DNA of 60,386 bases, taken from an uncultured Pseudomonadota bacterium (GTDB taxonomy: Bacteria; Myxococcota_A; UBA9160; PR03). Position numbers and translations under genes: made by a program. Shown here one piece after another: positions 46,459 through 53,993 of this stretch (position 1 is the first letter of the stretch; the number at the start of each line of letters is the position of its first letter). The notes below the pieces were generated by a model that was not told the origin of the DNA, searched no databases, and saw only the letters and a program-made list of their open reading frames with translations. The stretch lies in the NCBI GenBank assembly GCA_900696485.1, contig CAADGG010000008.1:1-60386 (forward strand), read 5' to 3'.

Positions 46459-48011
46459 CGGCCGCGTTCGTCGCGCTCGTCGTTGCGGCGGGTGGCTGCG
46501 TCGGCCCGGATGGGGAGCGCCGCGTGCCGCTGCCCGGTCAGCTCGCGTCTGTCGACAGCGATCGCGAGCGCGGCTACGCGTTCGACCTCGAACTCCGCAA
46601 GCACCTGCCGCAGATCGAGGATCTGCTCGTCCTCGAGTTCGTCGCGGAACTCGGCCAGCGCCTCGTCGACGACCTCGGCGACCAGCCGTTCGACTACCGC
46701 TTCCGGGTGATTCCGGATCCGTCACTGAACGCTTTCGCGGTGCCGGGCGGATTCATCTATTTCCACAGCGGTACGATCCTCAGCGCCAACAGCGTCGAGG
46801 AGCTGGCGGGCGTTCTCGCTCATGAACTCGGTCACGTGAAGGGCCGCCACTCGGCTCGTATGGCGCGGGACGCCGCCATCCCCGGCCTGCTGACGACACT
46901 GGTCGGCGTCGCGGCCACCGCGGCGACCGGCGAGGCCGCGCCGATGATCGCCGCGCAGGCCGCCAACGTGGCGATCCAGCTCCAGTACTCCCGCCAGTAC
47001 GAAGACGAAGCCGACCGCATGGCCGTCGACTTCCTGGCGCGCTCGAAGTTCCGCAGTGAGGGCCTCGTGCGCTTCTTCGAGCGCATCCAGCTCGAGCAGC
47101 GACGCCTGCCGCCGGGACAGATCCCGCCCTACCTGTTCTCCCACCCGCAGGTCGAGTCCCGGATCGGCGTGGTCCGGCAGCTCGCGGAGGAGTTCCCGGC
47201 CGGCGCCCCGCCGGAACCGGCGCTCGAAGAGCGCTTCCGTGCGATCCAGCAACAGCTCGCCTGGCTGGTCCGCCAGCGCCGCGCCACGGCCCCGGCCGAT
47301 CCGAACTTCGATCGAGCGGTGGCCGATCCGCTGCTCGCGAGCGCCGCCCGGCTGCGTGAGGCCGGACGGACGGACGACGCGCTCGCCGCGCTCGATCGCG
47401 CGGAACGAACCAGCTCCGAAGATCCGCGCGTCCCGTTCCGGCGCGCCGAGCTGCTCGAGGCGCAAGGACGACTCCCCGAGGCGATTGCCGCGTACCGGCG
47501 CGCCGTCCATCTCGATCCGCATCAGACGGCCACGTTGCTGGCGCTCGGCCGCGCGCATCGTGCCGCCGGCCAGCGCCGCGAGGCGCTGTTCTTCCTCGAG
47601 CAGGCCAGCTATCGCGCCGGGCCGAAGGGTCGGGCGCGAGTCCAGATCGACGCCGAGATCGAGCGGCTGACCTTCCCGATCGTGCTCGAATCCGGCTTCG
47701 CGACCGGCGAGGCGACGCGGGATCGCGACGTCCTGCTCGGCAGCCACGAGACCCACCAGCCCGCCGGCACGACGCGTCTCGCCTGGTGGGTCCGGCTCGG
47801 CCCGCACTGGCGCGATCGTGCGACGCATTTTCGCGTTCGCTGGATCGACGGCGGCGGTGAACCCAGCGCCGCTGAAAGGCCCGACCGGACGCATGGTCAT
47901 CTGATCGCGAGCAAGCGCTTGCGTGCCGAGCGCGATCCCGGACCGTGGACCGTCGAACTGCTGTTCGGCGACGACGTCGTCCACCGGGAGACGCTCAGCG
48001 CCGCGGACTGA
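46431..48011 (+). CDS. M48-family zinc metalloprotease lipoprotein with TPR tail
   Basis: 526 residues, resembling periplasmic BepA/LoiP-type proteases. A lipobox (AAGGC, Cys near residue 23) follows the signal. The catalytic HEXXH is in LAHELGHVKGRHSARM (about residue 132), the third ligand Glu in YEDEADRMAVDFL. The C-terminal half holds TPR-like helices (ADPLLASAARLREAGRTDDAL, IAAYRRAVHLDPHQTATLLALGR) and a further beta-rich domain unknown to me. It likely acts in outer-membrane protein quality control. It overlaps gcvPB by 28 bp; a functional tie to glycine cleavage is not obvious. Confidence 0.88.
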   Translation: MAARPAPLVAAAFVALVVAAGGCVGPDGERRVPLPGQLASVDSDRERGYAFDLELRKHLPQIEDLLVLEFVAELGQRLVDDLGDQPFDYRFRVIPDPSLNAFAVPGGFIYFHSGTILSANSVEELAGVLAHELGHVKGRHSARMARDAAIPGLLTTLVGVAATAATGEAAPMIAAQAANVAIQLQYSRQYEDEADRMAVDFLARSKFRSEGLVRFFERIQLEQRRLPPGQIPPYLFSHPQVESRIGVVRQLAEEFPAGAPPEPALEERFRAIQQQLAWLVRQRRATAPADPNFDRAVADPLLASAARLREAGRTDDALAALDRAERTSSEDPRVPFRRAELLEAQGRLPEAIAAYRRAVHLDPHQTATLLALGRAHRAAGQRREALFFLEQASYRAGPKGRARVQIDAEIERLTFPIVLESGFATGEATRDRDVLLGSHETHQPAGTTRLAWWVRLGPHWRDRATHFRVRWIDGGGEPSAAERPDRTHGHLIASKRLRAERDPGPWTVELLFGDDVVHRETLSAAD

Positions 48012-48012
48012 G

Positions 48013-48043
48013 CGGAGCGCGGTCCCCGCCACGGCCCGCTCCG
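48013..48043. terminator. Hairpin between convergent genes
   Basis: CGGAGCG (48013-48019) and CGCTCCG (48037-48043) form a 7-bp stem in the 35-bp gap between the M48 gene and the convergent MerR-TPR gene. A shared weak terminator is possible; no U-tract is seen. Confidence 0.35.
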
Positions 48044-48046
48044 GCG

Positions 48047-48946
48047 CTACAGCGAGACTTCCGGATCCTGCTCGGCGAGCCGCTTGCGGGCCGCCGCCGC
48101 CCAGGCGCCGCTCGGGGCCAGTTGGAGGTAGCGCCGCCAGTGCTCCCGCGCGCGGCGCCGGAGCGAGAGGTGCTCGTACAGCAGCGCCGTCGCGAGGTGC
48201 GTTTCCGCGCGCAACGGATCGGCGCGCAGCGCCGCACGGTAGTGCGCGAGCGCGGCCTCGGGATGCTCTTCCTCCTCGTCGAGATTCGCGAGGTTGAGAT
48301 GCGCCTCGACGTGGGACGGATCGCATGCGAGCGCCTGCTCGTAGCAGGCCCGCGCGTTCCCGCGCTGGTCCTGTTGTTGGTAGACGGCCCCGAGGTTGCA
48401 GTGGGCGTCGGCGAACTGCGGGTCGATCTCGAGCGCGCAGCGATACGCGGCGATCGCGTCAGCGAAGGTCTCGGCCCGGGAGTCGCACCGGCAGCCGCGC
48501 TCGAACCATTCGAGCGCCGTCTCGGGTGGTGCCTCGGGGGCGCCGTCCGGCCCCGGAGTGGTCAGCGCGGCCACGTCCTCGGGGCGCTCCGGCGAGAGGG
48601 CGAAGTCGATCACCCGCTGTCCGTCCGGTTCGAACAAGGCGTCCCCATAGCGGACGACGACGCGGTCCGAACCGTCGAGCCACACGCGCAGCTGCGCCAC
48701 CGGCTCGTCGAGCTCCGGAATCGACTCGCGGACCGCCGAGACGGTCCGGCGGATCCGGCGCAGCGGAACCCCGTGATCCAGCAGCACCAGGATCGTCTTG
48801 ATGCAGACCAGATCGCGAAACCCGTAGGCCGGCGTCTCTGCTTCACACACGCTCGGACGCACCAGCTCGTGGCGTTCCCAGGAACGCAGCCGCGTCGGCG
48901 TGATCCCCATGATGCGAGCGGCTTCGCGCAGCGAATAGACCGACAC
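48047..48946 (-). CDS. MerR-type HTH protein fused to tetratricopeptide repeats
   Basis: 299 residues. The first 70 form a MerR-like winged helix (SVYSLREAARIMGITPTRLRSWER, then YGFRDLVCIKTILVLLDHGVPLRRI). About residues 150-290 are four TPR units, for example FADAIAAYRCALEIDPQFADAHCNLGAVY and CYEQALACDPSHVEAHLNLANL. No metal-binding C-terminal loop of classic MerR is present, so TPRs probably replace the effector domain. Target genes are unknown. GTG 48946 is 7 nt after TACACT, again leaderless-like; the long N-terminal extension of the frame is shadow running antisense to selC. It is divergent from selC. Confidence 0.8.
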   Translation of the reverse strand: MSVYSLREAARIMGITPTRLRSWERHELVRPSVCEAETPAYGFRDLVCIKTILVLLDHGVPLRRIRRTVSAVRESIPELDEPVAQLRVWLDGSDRVVVRYGDALFEPDGQRVIDFALSPERPEDVAALTTPGPDGAPEAPPETALEWFERGCRCDSRAETFADAIAAYRCALEIDPQFADAHCNLGAVYQQQDQRGNARACYEQALACDPSHVEAHLNLANLDEEEEHPEAALAHYRAALRADPLRAETHLATALLYEHLSLRRRAREHWRRYLQLAPSGAWAAAARKRLAEQDPEVSL

Positions 48947-48953
48947 GGCGTGC

Positions 48954-48959
48954 AGTGTA
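48954..48959 (-). promoter_or_regulatory. -10 box TACACT before the MerR-TPR gene
   Basis: On the minus strand TACACT ends 7 nt before GTG 48946, and no Shine-Dalgarno sequence can fit. Confidence 0.5.
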
Positions 48960-49023
48960 CGACGACACACGCCGTTCGCCCGTACATTTTCGTCGCGTCG
49001 CGGCGACACGGGCGCGCGCCCGG

Positions 49024-49029
49024 TAGACT
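49024..49029 (+). promoter_or_regulatory. -10 box TAGACT of selC
   Basis: TAGACT ends 6 nt before the mature 5' end of tRNA-Sec. Transcription must start close to this point, so the box is a reasonable anchor for recognising TANNNT -10 elements elsewhere in this genome. Confidence 0.6.
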
Positions 49030-49035
49030 GGCGCC

Positions 49036-49134
49036 GGAAGCGTAAGCAGGGCTGGTGCCGGCCCCGGACTTCAAATCCGGTGGGGATCGCGGCGACGCGG
49101 TCCCGGCGGGTTCGATTCCCGTCCGCTTCCGCCA
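49036..49134 (+). tRNA. selC: tRNA-Sec (anticodon TCA)
   Basis: 99 nt including an encoded GCCA end. The anticodon arm CCGGA-CTTCAAA-TCCGG gives anticodon TCA (49071-49073). A long variable arm (about GGGGATCGCGGCGACGCGG) and the T-arm GCGGGTTCGATTCCCGT follow. The acceptor GGAAGCG pairs with CGCTTCC; the eighth pair typical of bacterial tRNA-Sec would be a T-C mismatch here. It reads UGA as selenocysteine with SelA, SelB and SelD encoded elsewhere. No selenoprotein gene is convincing inside this window. Confidence 0.93.
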
Positions 49135-49199
49135 TCCGCTCTTCCGCCACCGGTCTCGAGCGGACGCTCTGCGCGCCGGACCGAGACGGACGAGGTGCT

Positions 49200-49241
49200 G
49201 GCCTCGATCAGACTCGAGTCGGCCTCGATCAGACTCGAGAT
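49200..49241. repeat. Tandem 21-bp repeat, two units
   Basis: GGCCTCGATCAGACTCGAG plus two further bases is repeated at 49200-49220 and 49221-49241. Each unit contains the short palindrome CTCGA-TCAGAC-TCGAG. It lies in the 3' flank of the PEP-CTERM gene and downstream of selC, so it may help end transcripts. Confidence 0.6.
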
Positions 49242-49246
49242 CGGAC

Positions 49247-50074
49247 TCAGGACGAGCGACGTCTGGTCCCTGACAGCGCGAGAGTTCCGAAACCCAGCAA
49301 CCAGAGCGTGCTCGGCTCCGGAACGTTCGTCAGCGTCACGCGCACGAAGTGCCCATCTGCGGACAGCGGACCGAGCGTGTCGTCGGCGGTCGTGGTCGCG
49401 AGCCCGCCGGGCATGCCGAGCCGGATCGCAGCCTCGTTCCGGCTGCTCGTGACGCTCGCGTTCCACATGAAGTCCAGTGTGAAGACCTGCGTCCCGACGG
49501 CGGAACTCGCCAGCGTCCAGGTCGCGCCGGTCTGCCCGACCTCCACGCTCGTCGTCGCTGCGCTGGTGACCGGCGCCAACGCGCCGAGGCCCAGCGCAGA
49601 TTCGCCGACGCCGTTCAGAAGCCCCGTCACGCCGCCGAGCGTGGCGCTCGCATTGCCGGTGCCGTCGTCGACCAGGGCGATCATCCCGAAGCGGCTGGTC
49701 TCGATCTCGAGCAGGAACGAGGCCCCGGTCGGGTTGGCGACCGAGAACGTGATCGTATAGCTCGCCGTCGCACTGCGCGTCGTCGAGCCGCCACCCGCCT
49801 CGCGATCGGCGGCCAGGAGCCCGGCATAGCGGGTCTCGAACCCATCGCTCGACCCGGCGAGCGCCAGGTCGGCGCCGGACGGACCGGAGAGCACCGAGAC
49901 GGAACTCGCGACCTGCCGGCGATTGGCTCCGGTCGTCGTCAGCACGTTCGCGCTGTTCGCGGCCGCCAGCGCGGTCGTCGGCGACGCGATCGACAGCGCG
50001 CCGGCGGCCGGTGCGAGCACCAGGCTGAGCAGGACCGCCGGGACGGTCGCAGACAAGATCTTCCATTGCTCCAT
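49247..50074 (-). CDS. PEP-CTERM sorting-domain protein
   Basis: 275 residues. A signal peptide (KILSATVPAVLLSLVLAPAAGALS) is followed by a Ser/Thr/Ala/Gly-rich beta-sandwich-like exported domain and the classic C-terminal sorting signal VPEPSTLWLLGFGTLALSGTRRR. PEP-CTERM proteins are processed by exosortase, usually in Gram-negatives that make extracellular polysaccharide. The body matches no domain I know. ATG 50074 gives the complete signal. No exosortase is in the window. Confidence 0.88.
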   Translation of the reverse strand: MEQWKILSATVPAVLLSLVLAPAAGALSIASPTTALAAANSANVLTTTGANRRQVASSVSVLSGPSGADLALAGSSDGFETRYAGLLAADREAGGGSTTRSATASYTITFSVANPTGASFLLEIETSRFGMIALVDDGTGNASATLGGVTGLLNGVGESALGLGALAPVTSAATTSVEVGQTGATWTLASSAVGTQVFTLDFMWNASVTSSRNEAAIRLGMPGGLATTTADDTLGPLSADGHFVRVTLTNVPEPSTLWLLGFGTLALSGTRRRSS

Positions 50075-50329
50075 CCCGCATGGTCTCCGCAAGATCTGTG
50101 CCTCGCTGCGGGGAGGCCGAACCGGCCCGCGGCCGCGACGCAGCCCGGACCGAGAGTTCGAGGAGATCCGCAGCGGAGCTGCCGGCCTGCTGCCGGTCCC
50201 GTGCGGACGCCCCGGCGCTGCGACTGGTCGGAGAGAGACGCCGTTTCGCGTCACCGGCCGACGAGAAACGTCACTTCGGGCCGGCGAGAACGACTTCGTC
50301 ACCGGACGGCATCCGCGCGTGCGGACGAC

Positions 50330-50592
50330 TCACCCGAGGATCAGATGCAGCTTCACCGCCAGCAACAGATTGTCCTGCAGATGCACGCGGCGGCGGAGGA
50401 ACGCCTCGGGTCCCGAGAGCTCCCCACGGCTCAGCGCACGCCAGGTGTCCGTTCCGAGCCGCGCGCGGAGATCGGCCTCCTCGAGCCGAGCCGGGCGCGC
50501 CGCTGCGCGTCGGACGACACCGCTTCCGGCACTCAGCGCGAGACGAGCCGCTCGGGCCTGATGTCGTCGGGCGGTGTCGTACGCTCCGCCAT
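50330..50592 (-). pseudogene. SCP2-like sterol-carrier domain remnant downstream of uvrA
   Basis: ATG 50592 overlaps the uvrA stop and begins MAERTTPPDDIRPERLVSR, then meets TGA. Beyond it, coding-like sequence continues in the same frame after the stop: RARLEEADLRARLGTDTWRA, then LSRGELSGPEAFLRRRVHLQDN and LLLAVKLHLILG to a stop at 50330. This resembles the C-terminal half of an SCP2 domain. A neighbouring frame (RLALSAGSGVV) bridges the stop better, so a frameshift is likelier than read-through. The N-terminal half of the domain is missing. Confidence 0.4.
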
Positions 50593-53408
50593 CAGGCCCC
50601 TGCCCGACCGGCGACGACGGCGAACTCTCCCCGTAGCGCCGCGCCGGTCACGGAGGCCCGGACCTTCGCGACCGCGCTCGGCGGTCCCTCGGCGACGATC
50701 CGCCCGCCCCCCGGTCCGCCCTCCGGCCCGACGTCGATGACCCAGTCCGCACGGCGGATCACCCCGAGATCGTGCTCCACCAGGACGACGCTGCTGCCGG
50801 CCTCCAGCAGCTCGTCGAGGCACGCCAGCAGCACTTCGACGTCAGCGGGGTGCAGGCCCGTCGTCGGCTCGTCCAGCACGTAGAGCCTGCGTGGCTGGGC
50901 GTCGGCCAGCGCCTGGGCAATCCGCAGCCGCTGCGCCTCTCCGCCGGAGAGCGTCGACAACGGCTGGCCGAGCGTGAGGTAGCCGAGGCCGACGCGCACC
51001 AACGGCGCGAGCCGCTGTGCGACCTGTGGGTCCGCTGCGAAGAACGCGCCCGCCTCATCGAGCGTCATGCCGAGTACATCCACGATCGAGCGGCCCGCGA
51101 GCTGGATGCGCAGCGCCTCCGGCTTGTAGCGGCGACCCTCGCACTGCTCGCACGGCACCCGCAGATCTTCGAGGAACTGCATGTCGACGACCACCTCGCC
51201 GGCGCCCTCACACGCCTCGCAGCGACCGCCCGGCACGTTGAACGAGAACCAGCCCGCCGACACGCCGAGCGCACGCGCTTCTCGCGTCGCTGCGAACCGC
51301 TTACGGATCCCATCGAAGGCCTTCGACACCGTCGCCGGATTGGAGCGCGGGCTGCGCGCCAGCGGGGCTCCGCTCATCAGGACCACGCCGTCGATGGCAT
51401 CGGCCCCCTCGATGCGCTCGCAGGCGCCGCGATCCGGATCGCCGAGCAGTTGCCCGACCAGCACGCTGCGGATGAGGCTCGACTTGCCGGCTCCGGACAC
51501 GCCCGCCACGCACACGAGCTGCCCGAGCGGCACGTCGACGGTGACGTCCCGCAGGTTGTTCGCCGACGCCCCGACGATGCGCAGCCGACCGCTCGCACGG
51601 CGTCGAGGCCGCGGTCGCTGGGCGAACTCCCCGCGCAGCACGCGCCCGGTCAGCGAATCCGGGTGCGCGCGCACCTCCGCTACCGAGCCCGCGACGACGA
51701 GCCGCCCGCCGAGGCGGCCCGCCCCCGGCCCGAGATCGACGACATGATCCGCCGCCGCGATGATCTCGGGCGCATGCTCGACGACGATGACGGTATTCCC
51801 CTGCTCCCGGATCGCGCGCAGGACATCGAGCAGCCGCGCGACATCGCGGGCATGGAGGCCCACCGACGGCTCGTCGAGGACGTACAGTGAAGCCGTCAGC
51901 GTGCCGCCGAGTGCGGCGGCGAGCTGGATGCGCTGGGCCTCGCCGCCCGACAGCGTGCGCAGTTGGCGGTCGAGCGCCAGGTAGCCGAGCCCTACCCGCT
52001 GGGCGGTCCCGACGCGCGTGCGCAGCGCGTCCACCAGCCGCCCGGCGCGCAGCGCCGCCGGCGGCGACAACACCAAGGCATGAAGCCAGCGATCGAGATC
52101 CGCGAGCGTCATCCGCGCGACCGTCCCGAGCTCCCGACCGTCGACGAACACCTCGCGGGCCTCGGGGCGCAGACGCGCCCCCGCGCAGTCCGGACAGGGG
52201 TCGTAGCGCCGATAGCGAGCGACCAGCACACGCGCCTGCACCTTGTAGCGCTTGCGCTCGAGCCATTCGAAGAAGCCGCGGACGCCGTACCAATCCCCCC
52301 CACTGGCTTCATCGCCAGCGAGCACGAACTCCCGCTGCGCCGCGGAGAGCGCCTGCCACGGCTTCGCGGTCGGAATCCGCAGCCGCTTGCACGCGCGCAG
52401 CAGATCCTTCTGCATGGCGCGGCCCATCGGGGTCTGGAACGGCGCGATGGCGCCGTCCCGGAGCGACCGGCTCGGATCCGGGATCACGCGCGCCTCGTCG
52501 AGCGCCGACACGCGGCCGAAGCCCTGGCAGCGGGGACACGCGCCGAGGGGACTCTGGAACGAGAAGAGCGCCGGCTCCGGAGTCGGGAAACGCCGACCGC
52601 AGCCGTCGCAGGCGAAACCCTCACGGAAGGTCGCGCGCTCGCCATCGTCGAAGACCGCGCAGAGCTCTCCTTCGGCACGCGCGAACGCGGTGGCGATCGC
52701 CTCTTCCACGCGGCCGCGCTCCTCGTCGCGCAACGCAAAGCGATCGATCAGCAGCAGCGCCGCCCCGCGCAGCGCATGGAACGCGCGCGGCGACAGGCCC
52801 TCGAGGTCGACGGCCCCGCCGCCGGCGTCGAGCAGGCGGCTCCAGCCGTCCCGCAGCAGCCGCTCGCGCAGCGCCGTGGAGGACTCCCGCTTCCCGGCCG
52901 GCAGCGGCACACCGATCGAGACGCGGCGACCGGCCCCGCGCTTCGCGATGCGTTCCGCGACGGCCGCCACGGTGCCGGGCTGCGCCGGCCGATCGCACCG
53001 TGTGCAGCGCGTCTCCCCGATCCGCGCCCACAGCAGCCGGAGATGGTCGAGAATCTCGGTCGCGGTGCCCACCGTCGAGCGTGCGTTGGTCACCCGGTTG
53101 CGCTGTTCGATCGCGATCGCCGGCGGGAGCTGCGAGATCGCATCGACGTCGGGCCGCGGCAGGCGCTCGAGAAACTGCCGTGCGTAGGTCGAGAGCGATG
53201 CGACGTAGCGCCGCTGGCCCTCGGCATAGATCGTGTCGAAGGCCAGCGTCGACTTGCCGGATCCGGAGACTCCCGTGATGACGCTGAGGCGACCGAGCGG
53301 CAGCGAGCACGTGACGCCGCGCAGATTGTGGCTGCAAGCGTTCTCGATCCGGATCGAATCGATCCGCGGAACCGGGGTCGCAACAGGAGCGGACGCGGCG
53401 GGCACCAA
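50592..53408 (-). CDS. uvrA: Excinuclease ABC subunit UvrA
   Basis: 938 residues, the usual length. It finds DNA damage in nucleotide excision repair as a dimer with UvrB. The first ABC half has GVSGSGKSTLAFDTIYAEGQRRY and LRTLSGGEAQRI; the second has GVSGAGKSSLIRS and LSTLSGGEAQRL with YVLDEPTTGLHPADV. Zinc modules appear as CTRCDRPA..., CDGCGRRFPTPEPALFSF ... CPRCQGFG, and CEACEGAGE ... CEQCEGRRY. UvrA-typical VGTATEILDHLRLLWARIG and FSFNVPGGRCE are seen. Some normally fixed positions differ, so a UvrA paralogue is possible. The start is TTG 53408 or GTG 53405. Confidence 0.92.
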   Translation of the reverse strand: MVPAASAPVATPVPRIDSIRIENACSHNLRGVTCSLPLGRLSVITGVSGSGKSTLAFDTIYAEGQRRYVASLSTYARQFLERLPRPDVDAISQLPPAIAIEQRNRVTNARSTVGTATEILDHLRLLWARIGETRCTRCDRPAQPGTVAAVAERIAKRGAGRRVSIGVPLPAGKRESSTALRERLLRDGWSRLLDAGGGAVDLEGLSPRAFHALRGAALLLIDRFALRDEERGRVEEAIATAFARAEGELCAVFDDGERATFREGFACDGCGRRFPTPEPALFSFQSPLGACPRCQGFGRVSALDEARVIPDPSRSLRDGAIAPFQTPMGRAMQKDLLRACKRLRIPTAKPWQALSAAQREFVLAGDEASGGDWYGVRGFFEWLERKRYKVQARVLVARYRRYDPCPDCAGARLRPEAREVFVDGRELGTVARMTLADLDRWLHALVLSPPAALRAGRLVDALRTRVGTAQRVGLGYLALDRQLRTLSGGEAQRIQLAAALGGTLTASLYVLDEPSVGLHARDVARLLDVLRAIREQGNTVIVVEHAPEIIAAADHVVDLGPGAGRLGGRLVVAGSVAEVRAHPDSLTGRVLRGEFAQRPRPRRRASGRLRIVGASANNLRDVTVDVPLGQLVCVAGVSGAGKSSLIRSVLVGQLLGDPDRGACERIEGADAIDGVVLMSGAPLARSPRSNPATVSKAFDGIRKRFAATREARALGVSAGWFSFNVPGGRCEACEGAGEVVVDMQFLEDLRVPCEQCEGRRYKPEALRIQLAGRSIVDVLGMTLDEAGAFFAADPQVAQRLAPLVRVGLGYLTLGQPLSTLSGGEAQRLRIAQALADAQPRRLYVLDEPTTGLHPADVEVLLACLDELLEAGSSVVLVEHDLGVIRRADWVIDVGPEGGPGGGRIVAEGPPSAVAKVRASVTGAALRGEFAVVAGRAGA

Positions 53409-53416
53409 GGCTCGAG

Positions 53417-53590
53417 TCAGTCTCGCCGCAGGTCCGGCTCATCGACCACGAGCGTGATCGTGATGTGATCGCTCGACTCGCTTTGGACGACGTGCAGGAT
53501 CTGGAGCGGAGGACTGGCCGCCAGCAGCTTGTTCAGCGACTCCTCGACCTCTTTCGCGAGCCCCCGCAAGACGAATGCCCGAATCGCCAT
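53417..53590 (-). CDS. Small conserved-looking hypothetical protein
   Basis: 57 residues, AIRAFVLRGLAKEVEESLNK and LLAASPPLQILHVVQSESSD followed by HITITLVVDEPD. The alternating helix-strand pattern suggests a compact alpha/beta fold. I do not recognise the family. AGGAGG lies 7 nt before ATG 53590, and the gene ends 8 bp before uvrA on the same strand, so it is probably expressed with it. Confidence 0.6.
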   Translation of the reverse strand: MAIRAFVLRGLAKEVEESLNKLLAASPPLQILHVVQSESSDHITITLVVDEPDLRRD

Positions 53591-53615
53591 CTGTCGGCCT
53601 CCTGCGCCGCTGCCG

Positions 53616-53960
53616 TCAGCCCGCTTCCCGCTCGGCGAGACGATGGGCCTGCGCCGCGAAGCGCTCCTTGCCCGCTGCACGGGCGGCTTCGTGCACGCTG
53701 CGCCAGCGCTCGGGGGTCGGCTCTTCGCCGAGCGCGCGCGAGAGTTCGCGGACCAGGAAGGCATCGCCCGCCTGCGTGGCCTCTTCTCGCAGGGCGGCGA
53801 GGCGATCCCGCGCGTCGGCCTTGACGAGAAAGGCGATCGCCTCCCAGACCCGTCCCTCGGTGATATAGGCCTCGGCCAGCGCAGCCGCAGCATCGGCGCC
53901 GAGCGCACGCTCGATCAGGTGCCGCCGATCGAGAGGATCGGGAAGCTTCGTCTTGGCCAT
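53616..53960 (-). CDS. Hypothetical all-helical protein
   Basis: 114 residues, Ala/Arg/Glu-rich helices (HLIERALGADAAAALAEAYI, FLVKADARDRLAALREEATQ) of TPR-like spacing. No family recognised. It lies between the MoeZ-like gene (33 bp upstream) and the 57-residue gene (25 bp downstream), in a minus-strand run that leads to uvrA. Confidence 0.6.
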   Translation of the reverse strand: MAKTKLPDPLDRRHLIERALGADAAAALAEAYITEGRVWEAIAFLVKADARDRLAALREEATQAGDAFLVRELSRALGEEPTPERWRSVHEAARAAGKERFAAQAHRLAEREAG

Positions 53961-53993
53961 CTCGATGGAACTCCGATCACGATAGGGCTTCGT

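Noticed and set aside
50200..50320. Short imperfect repeats around CGTCACCGG/GGCCGGCGAGAA
   Set aside because: Units are too irregular by eye to claim a repeat family or regulatory site.
50330..50592. Selenoprotein with Sec at the TGA after VSR
   Set aside because: Attractive because selC is nearby, but no SECIS-like hairpin was evident just after the TGA, and a frame shift restores SCP2 similarity better than read-through.
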